In this document: piece after piece, positions 43,065-50,016 of the stretch | Position numbering within the stretch: the first letter of the stretch is position 1 | Layout: each line of letters starts with the position of its first letter | Assembly (NCBI GenBank): GCA_030584025.1 | Contig: CP129487.1 | Location: 2,542,001 to 2,606,000, forward strand | Length of the DNA: 64,000 nucleotides | Direction: 5' to 3' | From: Cyclobacteriaceae bacterium | Lineage (GTDB): Bacteria > Bacteroidota > Bacteroidia > Cytophagales > Cyclobacteriaceae | The notes under the pieces: model-generated | Databases searched by the model: none | The model's input: only the letters and a program-made list of their open reading frames with translations | What the model was told of the DNA's origin: nothing | Translations under genes and position numbers: made by a program

Positions 43065-43745
43065 ATGATAGCAGAATACAACACCCAACGGCCTCAAATT
43101 ATTTTGAAGGAATACGGCCGCAATGTTCAAAATTTGGTAGAATACATCCGTAGTGTACCCGATAAAAATAAACGCACAGAATTAGCCACAACACTGATTG
43201 AATTGATCAAGCAGCTTACCCCAAGCCTGAAAGATCAGCCTGAAAATCCGCAACGTTTGTGGGACGACCTATACATTATTGCCGATTTCGTATTGGACAT
43301 AAACAATCCTTACCCAGTACCGGAGCGCGAAATTCTCTTCAAGAAACCCATGAAGGTTAACTATCCGCAAAGCAAAGTTCGCTTTAAGCATTACGGAAAG
43401 AACATTGAAAAGCTGGTGAAGGAAGCCTTGAAAAAAGAAGATCCGCAGGAAAAAGAAGATGCCATCATCTACCTGGGAAAACTCATGAAGACCTTCTACG
43501 GAAACTGGAACAAAGAAACCTTGGATGATTCGGTGATTCTAAACGATATTAAAATAATGTCGGAAGGGAAACTGACCTTAAACATTGAGAAGGTTAGAGA
43601 AGACAACCTGTTTGAAAAACTCTATAAAGAGAAAAAGCAGCTTCAGCCGGTTCAGCGCGAACAACGCGAACGAAACGGAGGCGGAGGTAAGCACCGCCAC
43701 CAGAAGCCATTCAACAAAAACAAGAACCGCAGACGCAGAGACTAA
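43065..43745 (+). CDS. DUF4290 protein
   Basis: The 226-aa soluble protein begins EYNTQRPQIILKEYGRNVQ, the usual start of this Bacteroidota-specific family. A helical domain is followed by a basic tail rich in Arg, Gln and Lys with a GGGGKHRHQKP segment (about 200-226) that could bind RNA or DNA. The function is unknown. It lies 36 bp after pcrA on the same strand and 107 bp before murA; the gap contains a palindromic repeat. The order DUF4290-murA is common in Cytophagales, from memory. Confidence 0.85.
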   Translation: MIAEYNTQRPQIILKEYGRNVQNLVEYIRSVPDKNKRTELATTLIELIKQLTPSLKDQPENPQRLWDDLYIIADFVLDINNPYPVPEREILFKKPMKVNYPQSKVRFKHYGKNIEKLVKEALKKEDPQEKEDAIIYLGKLMKTFYGNWNKETLDDSVILNDIKIMSEGKLTLNIEKVREDNLFEKLYKEKKQLQPVQREQRERNGGGGKHRHQKPFNKNKNRRRRD

Positions 43746-43852
43746 AGTCAATTAACAGGTAACAATTTGCAATTGACAATTGCGAATGATGAAACTGCCA
43801 ATAGATTTTTTTAATATTGATAATTGTTACTTGTCAACTGCCAATTGATTAC
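43746..43852. repeat. Intergenic imperfect palindrome built of CAATTG words
   Basis: The left arm (GTCAATTAACAGGTAACAATT and following CAATTGACAATTG) is mirrored by the right arm (ATTGATAATTGTTACTTGTCAACTGCCAATTGAT) around a T-rich centre near 43805. It fills the whole gap between DUF4290 and murA and looks like a dispersed palindromic element. Confidence 0.55.
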
Positions 43853-45157
43853 ATGAGTATATTCCGAATAAAGGGCGGCAAAAAACTAAAGGGTGAAATA
43901 ACACCACAAGGCGCCAAGAACGAAGCCCTTCAAATTATCAGCGCAGTATTACTCACCGATCAGCCGGTAACCATCCACAACATTCCTGACATACGTGATG
44001 TAAACAAACTCATTGAGTTGGTTGGCGATTTAGGCTGCAAGGTTGAGAAACTCAATGAAGGCGCTTATCGCTTTACGGCCGCAAAGATCAACACCCATTT
44101 TCTTGAAACCAATGAATACCGTAGCAAGGCAGCTGCATTGCGCGGCTCGGTAATGTTATTAGGTCCGATTTTGGCACGCTTTGGAAAAGCCAGCATACCC
44201 AAACCCGGTGGCGACAAAATTGGGAGAAGAAGACTAGATACTCACTTCATTGGATTTCAGAAACTAGGTGCCCGGTTCAACTTCAATGCTGACGACCACT
44301 TGTTCCACATTGATGCCTCCGAATTGAAAGGTACCTACATGTTGTTGGATGAAGCCTCGGTTACCGGAACAGCAAACATCATCATGGCTGCTGTTTTGGC
44401 GAAAGGCAAAACAACCATCTACAACGCAGCCTGCGAACCTTACTTGCAACAGCTTTGCCTGATGTTGAACCGCATGGGCGCAAACATCAGCGGCATTGGC
44501 TCAAACCTGATTATAATTGAAGGTGTGCAGAAACTTAAAGGCACCGAACACACCTTACTGCCCGACATGATTGAGATCGGAAGTTTTATTGGCTTGGCTG
44601 CGATGACCCAATCTGAAATTACCATCAAGAATTGCCGGATTGATATGCTGGGCATTATTCCCGAAATCTTCAGACGATTAGGCATTAAGATGGAATTTCG
44701 CGGAGACGATATTTACATTCCCGCTCAGGATCATTATGAAATCGAAACTTTCATAGATGGCTCTATCTTAACTATTTCTGATGCGCCTTGGCCTGGATTT
44801 ACGCCAGACTTGATCAGCATTGTGTTGGTGGTGGCTACACAAGCCAAAGGCACCGTATTGATTCACCAGAAGATGTTTGAAAGCCGTTTGTTCTTCGTGG
44901 ATAAGCTAATCGACATGGGCGCGCAGATTATTTTATGTGATCCGCATCGCGCCAACGTAATCGGCCTTGACCGGAGGCAACAACTGAAGGGTATTAAGAT
45001 GGCTTCACCCGATATTCGTGCAGGGGTTGCCTTATTAATTGCAGCGTTATCCGCAAACGGTGTGAGTGAAATTTCAAGTATTGACCAGATTGACAGGGGA
45101 TATCAGAATATAGATGGCAGATTAAAAAAGCTGGGGGCAGAAATTGAACGTATATGA
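43853..45157 (+). CDS. murA: UDP-GlcNAc enolpyruvyl transferase, Asp-type active site
   Basis: The 434-aa enzyme catalyses the first committed step of peptidoglycan synthesis, transfer of enolpyruvate from PEP to UDP-GlcNAc. The substrate motif GEITPQGAKNEALQI opens the protein. The catalytic loop reads KPGGDKIGRRRLDTHF, with Asp121 where E. coli has Cys115. This substitution is known to keep activity and to give resistance to fosfomycin; it appears normal in this phylum. I chose ATG 43853 (MSIFRIKGGKKLKGE) over 43817. The 3' end overlaps the next gene by ATGA. Confidence 0.95.
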   Translation: MSIFRIKGGKKLKGEITPQGAKNEALQIISAVLLTDQPVTIHNIPDIRDVNKLIELVGDLGCKVEKLNEGAYRFTAAKINTHFLETNEYRSKAAALRGSVMLLGPILARFGKASIPKPGGDKIGRRRLDTHFIGFQKLGARFNFNADDHLFHIDASELKGTYMLLDEASVTGTANIIMAAVLAKGKTTIYNAACEPYLQQLCLMLNRMGANISGIGSNLIIIEGVQKLKGTEHTLLPDMIEIGSFIGLAAMTQSEITIKNCRIDMLGIIPEIFRRLGIKMEFRGDDIYIPAQDHYEIETFIDGSILTISDAPWPGFTPDLISIVLVVATQAKGTVLIHQKMFESRLFFVDKLIDMGAQIILCDPHRANVIGLDRRQQLKGIKMASPDIRAGVALLIAALSANGVSEISSIDQIDRGYQNIDGRLKKLGAEIERI

Positions 45158-46350
45158 TTTTCAATTCGCTTTATACAAAATCATCTTTACTTGTACTATT
45201 TCTCATTATTGCTTTCCAAATTTATGGTCAGGAACGTAGGCATGGTTACATAGTTCTGACAAGCAATGACACTCTTCGCGGATCAATTGCATATAACCGA
45301 AACTCAGCGCAGGCATCCTATATGTCAAATTCAGGTGAGCGTATATTCACACCCGAACAAATTCAAGTTATTACCTTGGGTGAATTTGGTGAATTTGTAT
45401 CAAGGGATTTTGAAAGTAAACGAACCATCTTTCAAATTCATGTTTCAGGTACTTTAACCTTGCTAAGTCAGGATCAAAATTTCTTTTTAGAAAAAGAAAA
45501 TAAAATCTATAAACTGGAGTCAAAAGGTGATATCGTAGCTGTTGGTGGGCAACCAGTTCAACACGTGAGTAAAAAGTATATTGGAGTAATAACCTACCTG
45601 ACCCAGGACTGTCAGGAACTACAAAATGAACTAACCAAACTGAAACCTCGCGAAAAATCGTTGACAGATTTTGTAATAGCTTACAACAAGTGTGTAAATG
45701 CTGAAAGTTACATTTCTGAATACACCAAGCGGAAATTAAAGCCCTCTATTAACCTTTCAATTGGATACAGTAACAGTACTTATAAATTTAGACTTTCACA
45801 ATCTTCACAATTCACCAATGAAGTATTAATTGATCATACCGGAAGTATCGGAATAGGGCTTGAATATCGACTCAATAAATTTAATACTAAAACTACTTTT
45901 ATTCCTGAACTTCGGTTCAGTCACTTCTCTTACAGCCAAACTCGACCTGACGAATCCGGTGGCTTACTTTACGACACAGACAGTTTTTCATTAAGCTGGT
46001 CGGAGCTCAAAGCATTGAATATCTTAAAGCAAAAAATCAATAGAAAAAATTCACTGTTTCTTACAGCTGGGTGGAGCGTGTCAGCAATTTTCAATTCAAA
46101 TGTGCAGCGTATTCAAGTAAACGAAACAAACGGAACAACCAAGACCTCAAAACCCTTTGATTTCAAAAATGTACAATTTGGTATGATGGTGGGTGCTGGA
46201 TACGACTTTCCATTGAAAACCAATAAATCGATCACTATTGAGGCCCGTTACAATTATGAAAACGGAGTTGGACGCGAATCAAAGTTTCAATCAGCAACAC
46301 ACCACCTCATTCAAATTCTAATTGGAGTCAGATTCAATAGTGATCATTAG
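45154..46350 (+). CDS. Secreted outer-membrane beta-barrel-like protein (398 aa)
   Basis: A hydrophobic N-terminus (SSLLVLFLIIAFQIYGQ) acts as signal peptide. Residues about 30-130 form a beta-rich domain with GYIVLTSNDTLRGSI, a motif I have seen in many Bacteroidota envelope proteins. From about 195 to the end, alternating strands (SINLSIGYSNSTYKF, GSIGIGLEYRL, FGMMVGAGYDF, LIQILIGVRF) suggest an outer-membrane barrel of PorT-like type. Function is not known. It overlaps murA by 4 bp and precedes a small membrane protein by 5 bp, so it is coupled to both. Confidence 0.7.
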   Translation: MIFNSLYTKSSLLVLFLIIAFQIYGQERRHGYIVLTSNDTLRGSIAYNRNSAQASYMSNSGERIFTPEQIQVITLGEFGEFVSRDFESKRTIFQIHVSGTLTLLSQDQNFFLEKENKIYKLESKGDIVAVGGQPVQHVSKKYIGVITYLTQDCQELQNELTKLKPREKSLTDFVIAYNKCVNAESYISEYTKRKLKPSINLSIGYSNSTYKFRLSQSSQFTNEVLIDHTGSIGIGLEYRLNKFNTKTTFIPELRFSHFSYSQTRPDESGGLLYDTDSFSLSWSELKALNILKQKINRKNSLFLTAGWSVSAIFNSNVQRIQVNETNGTTKTSKPFDFKNVQFGMMVGAGYDFPLKTNKSITIEARYNYENGVGRESKFQSATHHLIQILIGVRFNSDH

Positions 46351-46355
46351 AAATC

Positions 46356-46625
46356 ATGACAAAGAAAATAGGATTGATATTTGCGTTGATACACCTGATC
46401 ATTACAATTGTATCCGTAGCCTACTTTCTTTCTGTAACTTTCAATTTTCCTTTACCCTGTTTAAAATTTGTTAATAAAGACGAAAGCAGATTACTGCTTG
46501 ATTTCGGGTTTTTTCTCACTTTGACTGCAGCAACCACATGGTCTGCCTATCGGGCTGATCAGCGAGTTCAGAAGCTCTTTATTTTACTTTCAACAGCTGT
46601 TTTGATTCTATACATTCTGAACTAA
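46356..46625 (+). CDS. Small three-helix membrane protein (89 aa)
   Basis: Three hydrophobic segments (about 5-28, 46-65 and 70-88: IGLIFALIHLIITIVSVAY, LLDFGFFLTLTAATTWSAY, LFILLSTAVLILYIL) are joined by short polar loops with RADQRVQ near 66. No family is recognised. It starts 5 bp after the barrel gene and ends in a 4-bp overlap with convergent xthA. Confidence 0.6.
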   Translation: MTKKIGLIFALIHLIITIVSVAYFLSVTFNFPLPCLKFVNKDESRLLLDFGFFLTLTAATTWSAYRADQRVQKLFILLSTAVLILYILN

Positions 46626-47398
46626 AGATCTACAGTTAACCCAATCGGGCAGTGATCTGATCCGAAATACTCATTATAGATGGCAGTGCTTTTCACGTTT
46701 TCAAGCAAAGATGTACTGGTAAGAAAATAGTCGATACGCCAGCCTACATTGCGGGCACGCGCATTAAACATGTAATTCCAATATGTGTACTTTACTTCTT
46801 CTGGATTAAAATGACGGAAGGTATCGACAAAGCCGGCATCCAATAGCTTTTGAAATCCATCAATCTCTATCTGTGTATAACCTGCCGACTTGTTGTAATT
46901 CTCTTTTGCCCGTGCAATATCAATTTCCTGATGAGCCACATTCAAGTCACCACAAATGATTACAGGCTTTCTTCGGTTCAAACCGGTAACAAAATTCCGG
47001 AATACTTCATCCCACTTGGCGCGGTACTCCAATCGCTTTAATCCTTCGCCTGCATTGGGCGTATACACAGTAACGAGAAAGAAATTGTCAAACTCTGCTG
47101 TTACTACGCGTCCCTCCTGATCGTGCTCTTCAATGGCCATGTCGTAGGTTACGGAAATGGGTTCAGTCTTGGTTAAAATGGCTGTACCTGAATAGCCCTG
47201 ACGCGCCTTTGAAGCATTCACATAGCTCTTATATTCAGGCATCAACTCCATCACATTCTTCACATCTTCAACCGTTGCCTTTGTTTCCTGCAGGCACAGC
47301 ATATCGGGTGCCATGGCCTTTACATCTTTCAGAAAATCCTTTTTGATAATCGATCGGATGCCATTCACATTCCAGCAAACAAGATTCAGAACCGCCAT
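46622..47398 (-). CDS. xthA: Exodeoxyribonuclease III-type AP endonuclease
   Basis: The 258-aa EEP-fold enzyme repairs abasic sites and 3'-blocked ends. LVCWNVNGIRS, LQETKA (metal-binding Glu), TVYTPNAGEGLKRL, CGDLNVAH (Asp/Asn) and GSDHCPIGLTVDL (catalytic Asp-His) are all present. The length is normal. Its 3' end overlaps the small membrane-protein gene by 4 bp. The flotillin terminator at 47438-47469 lies upstream, so xthA is transcribed separately. Confidence 0.95.
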   Translation of the reverse strand: MAVLNLVCWNVNGIRSIIKKDFLKDVKAMAPDMLCLQETKATVEDVKNVMELMPEYKSYVNASKARQGYSGTAILTKTEPISVTYDMAIEEHDQEGRVVTAEFDNFFLVTVYTPNAGEGLKRLEYRAKWDEVFRNFVTGLNRRKPVIICGDLNVAHQEIDIARAKENYNKSAGYTQIEIDGFQKLLDAGFVDTFRHFNPEEVKYTYWNYMFNARARNVGWRIDYFLTSTSLLENVKSTAIYNEYFGSDHCPIGLTVDL

Positions 47399-47437
47399 GC
47401 TTTGAGTAGTAAATTTTTAAGGCCTGCAAGAAATAAA

Positions 47438-47469
47438 AAACCCACTCCGATCGCAACCGAAGTGGGTTT
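47438..47469 (-). terminator. Intrinsic terminator of the flotillin operon
   Basis: On the minus strand AAACCCACT pairs with AGTGGGTTT (47461-47469 with 47438-47446), extended by a few inner pairs, and a TTTTTTATTT tract follows. It lies 6 bp after the flotillin stop codon. Confidence 0.8.
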
Positions 47470-47474
47470 GAATT

Positions 47475-49010
47475 TTACTTTTTCTTCTCCGGAGGCGTTG
47501 GATCCGGATCAGCAGGGGGAGTGACTTTTGCTGGCTGCTCGGTTTGCTGACCTAAATAAGTTGGCAAGTCGAGTCCGGCCATTTTAAACACCTCATGCAA
47601 TGGCGGCACCGATTGATACAACCCCGATATAAAGTTTGCCGTAGAAGTTTTACCATCTTTCGATTGACCGCCTTCCCATACAGTAACTTTATCAATCTGA
47701 ATATTTTTGATAGCCTCTGTTTGCAAGCGTACCAATTCCGGAAGTTTATCCGCGATGATGAGCATGGCCGCATCTTTTGAATTGTTTCCGGCTGCACTTA
47801 CAATCTGTTTCAAACCATCGGCTTGCTTGGTTAGTATTTCAAAAATACCCTTGGCCTCTGCCTGTTGCTTCAAAAAGATAGCATCAGCCTCACCTTTTGC
47901 ACGCTCACGAATTTTTTCAGCTTCTGCCTGCGCTTCAATAATGGCCTTTTGCTTCTGAATTTCGGCAGCCACCACAATGTTTGCATTTTGTGAAGCGCGT
48001 TCTCGTTCTGCACGTGCCTTTTCCGCCAGTTGTTCCGCTACGTAAGCTTCTTCGAGGGCTTTCGCAGATTGAACTTTTTCAGCTGCAATAGCCTTACGTA
48101 ACGCTTCTGCTTCACGCTCCCTCCTTTCGGAATCGGAATTGGCAATGGCAATCTTCGACTGGTTTTCACCTTGTACAGCAACCGCATTTGCTTCGGCTGA
48201 CTTAACACGGGTATCCCGTTCTGCTTCTACCTTACCGATCGATTCATCGCGTTTCGCACCGGCAATCAATACCTCCTTATCCTTAACCGTTACCGCTACT
48301 TGCGTATCGCGGTCGCGAATCATTTCAGCTACTTTGATGTCGCGCTCTTTCTCAGCTTCGGTTTTACCAATATCACCAAGTCGTTCCTGATCAGCCACGC
48401 GAATTTTTGCTTCATTAATCGCCTTTGCAGCGGCTTCTTTACCCAACGCTTCGATATACCCGCTCTCATCACGGATATCAGTGAAGTTTACGTTGATCAG
48501 TTTTAAACCGATCTTTTTCAATTCCGCCTCCACGTTGTGCGATACGTTGCTTAGAAACTGTTCGCGGTTGGTATTGATTTCTTCAATATCCATCATGGCC
48601 ACCACCAAACGCATCTGACCAACAATGATATCATGCGCAAGTGCATGGATATCCTGACGTTGCAAACCGAGCAAACGCTCAGCGGCATTCTCCATGATTC
48701 CCGTCTCAGTAGAAATACCCACGGTAAAACGTGAAGGCACATCCACCCGGATGTTCTGCTTACTCAGGGCATTGGTTAGGTTAACTTCAATGGAAATTGG
48801 TGTAAGGTCCATGAAAGCGTAATCCTGAAAAACCGGCCAGATGAAGGAAGCACCTCCGTGAATACACCGGGCAGAACCACCACCAACCTTACCATACACA
48901 ACTAAAATCCGATCGGAAGGACAACGTTTGTAACGTCTGAAAAACGTGACAAGCACCACGAAGACAAACAATACGGCCAGCGTAGCAATGGGCAGAATAA
49001 AAACATTCAT
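47475..49010 (-). CDS. Flotillin-like SPFH protein
   Basis: The 511-aa protein has an N-terminal membrane segment (VFILPIATLAVLFVFVVLVTFF), an SPFH/band 7 domain (about 30-200) and a long coiled coil of Glu/Ala/Arg heptads (about 200-400, e.g. EAEKIRERAKGEADAIFLKQ), then a proline-rich acidic tail. This matches FloT/YuaG-type bacterial flotillins, which mark ordered membrane domains and scaffold membrane complexes. The gene upstream (49023-49598) encodes an NfeD-like protein, the pairing seen in Bacillus yuaF-yuaG. It starts 12 bp after that gene and ends in a strong terminator. Confidence 0.9.
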   Translation of the reverse strand: MNVFILPIATLAVLFVFVVLVTFFRRYKRCPSDRILVVYGKVGGGSARCIHGGASFIWPVFQDYAFMDLTPISIEVNLTNALSKQNIRVDVPSRFTVGISTETGIMENAAERLLGLQRQDIHALAHDIIVGQMRLVVAMMDIEEINTNREQFLSNVSHNVEAELKKIGLKLINVNFTDIRDESGYIEALGKEAAAKAINEAKIRVADQERLGDIGKTEAEKERDIKVAEMIRDRDTQVAVTVKDKEVLIAGAKRDESIGKVEAERDTRVKSAEANAVAVQGENQSKIAIANSDSERREREAEALRKAIAAEKVQSAKALEEAYVAEQLAEKARAERERASQNANIVVAAEIQKQKAIIEAQAEAEKIRERAKGEADAIFLKQQAEAKGIFEILTKQADGLKQIVSAAGNNSKDAAMLIIADKLPELVRLQTEAIKNIQIDKVTVWEGGQSKDGKTSTANFISGLYQSVPPLHEVFKMAGLDLPTYLGQQTEQPAKVTPPADPDPTPPEKKK

Positions 49011-49022
49011 TTATATGGAAAT

Positions 49023-49598
49023 TTATTTAGCAGTTACAACCAATATAGAATCATTAAGAACTTGCTTGACCGTAATGATTTTTCCGGTAGGAATATCCTG
49101 GTCATCATCTGTCATGGCATCAAGTGTACGCAAGGAGTTCTGAATTTTAATCTGAACCTTGCCAATGCCTCCTCTTTTGCTTTTGATAGTCATGTAAACT
49201 TCACCCACTCCACCCAACGCGTTTTTCATTTTCAATGTACCGTCTGCATTGGCTTTGCCTAGAAAATAAAATATAGATGCCATCACCGTCATCATAATCA
49301 GGCCAGCAACCAGGGCAATAATCAAGGAAGTAGTTTCCGATAAACCCGAATCGATACACGCGATGCCTGTCCAACCAAAGATGGAAAAGAAAGCGACCAG
49401 GTTTTTTAACGTAAAGAACTGGAAGGCAATTCCGGTGTCAGCCTCTACCTCAGCATCCGGAGTATCATCCGGTACATCGCCTCCCATAAACGAGAGTACA
49501 AGCTGTAACAAGAAAAATAAGGTAAAAGGGATGGCCAGCGCCCAGTAAATTTTTAACGAGAGGTTAAGCCCCTCCCACCAGGTGGTGAAATCGTTCAT
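49023..49598 (-). CDS. NfeD-like membrane protein paired with flotillin
   Basis: The 191-aa protein has about three transmembrane segments (about 14-37, 64-85 and 88-112) and a C-terminal OB-like domain of about 70 residues (GGVGEVYMTI, PTGKIITVKQVLNDSILVV), as in YuaF/NfeD1b proteins. An acidic loop (DVPDDTPDAEVEAD) separates the first two helices. The partner flotillin is encoded 12 bp downstream, and NfeD-type proteins are thought to assist flotillin assembly. Start at ATG 49598. Confidence 0.82.
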   Translation of the reverse strand: MNDFTTWWEGLNLSLKIYWALAIPFTLFFLLQLVLSFMGGDVPDDTPDAEVEADTGIAFQFFTLKNLVAFFSIFGWTGIACIDSGLSETTSLIIALVAGLIMMTVMASIFYFLGKANADGTLKMKNALGGVGEVYMTIKSKRGGIGKVQIKIQNSLRTLDAMTDDDQDIPTGKIITVKQVLNDSILVVTAK

Positions 49599-49670
49599 AG
49601 TGGTTAATCTGCTTTTAAAGTAATTTGAAATTTTATCAAATACAACTCAGAATGGTAACCCGCCAAAACA

Positions 49671-49697
49671 AAAAACCCTCGCCAACGGCAAGGGTTT
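49671..49697 (-). terminator. Intrinsic terminator of the 50-aa basic protein
   Basis: On the minus strand AAACCCTTGCC, loop GTT, GGCGAGGGTTT forms an 11-bp stem with one G-U pair, followed by TTTGTTTT. It lies 27 bp after the stop codon at 49725. Confidence 0.75.
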
Positions 49698-49724
49698 ATA
49701 ATGTCTTTCACCAGAAAAGAAAGA

Positions 49725-49877
49725 TTAAGCCTTCTTAGCCTTAAATTCTTCCTTGATTTTTTCGATATCCACGTTCTTGATAACCGGCTTGGCATTCTGG
49801 TTTTTCAGCGATTGACGCCTTACCGCTGCCTTCGATTTATCTTTACGGTTCTTTCTTTTTAAACGGGTAACTGCCAT
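49725..49877 (-). CDS. 50-aa basic protein, probably conserved
   Basis: The minus-strand frame from ATG 49877 to TAA encodes MAVTRLKRKNRKDKS, then a basic and Gln/Asn-rich middle (RRQSLKNQNAKPVIKNV), and a charged helix DIEKIKEEFKAKKA. Nearly half the residues are charged and about a third are Lys or Arg, as in ribosomal or ribosome-associated proteins. I recall very similar short reading frames in other Bacteroidota but know no name. A good promoter (49901-49930) and a strong terminator (49671-49697) frame it, which argues strongly that it is a real gene. Confidence 0.75.
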   Translation of the reverse strand: MAVTRLKRKNRKDKSKAAVRRQSLKNQNAKPVIKNVDIEKIKEEFKAKKA

Positions 49878-49900
49878 GACTTTTAGTGTTAAAAGGAGCG

Positions 49901-49930
49901 CAAAAATAAGGGTTTCCGGCAGATGGGCAA
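49901..49930 (-). promoter_or_regulatory. Predicted promoter of the 50-aa basic protein
   Basis: On the minus strand TTG (49930-49928) is followed after 19 bp by TATTTTTG (49908-49901), an exact match to the Bacteroidota pattern. The leader before ATG 49877 would be about 20 nt. Confidence 0.6.
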
Positions 49931-50001
49931 AAGCCCACCTGAAATATTATGATTTTGGGTGCAAAATTACCCCTGTTTTCCCTAGCTATCGGCAATCGTA
50001 T

Positions 50002-50009
50002 TAGCTTTG
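50002..50009 (+). promoter_or_regulatory. -7 promoter element close to the hisS start
   Basis: TAGCTTTG matches TAnnTTTG and ends 7 bp before the ATG, so the transcript would have almost no leader. No well-placed TTG is seen. Confidence 0.35.
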
Positions 50010-50016
50010 CCCTCGT

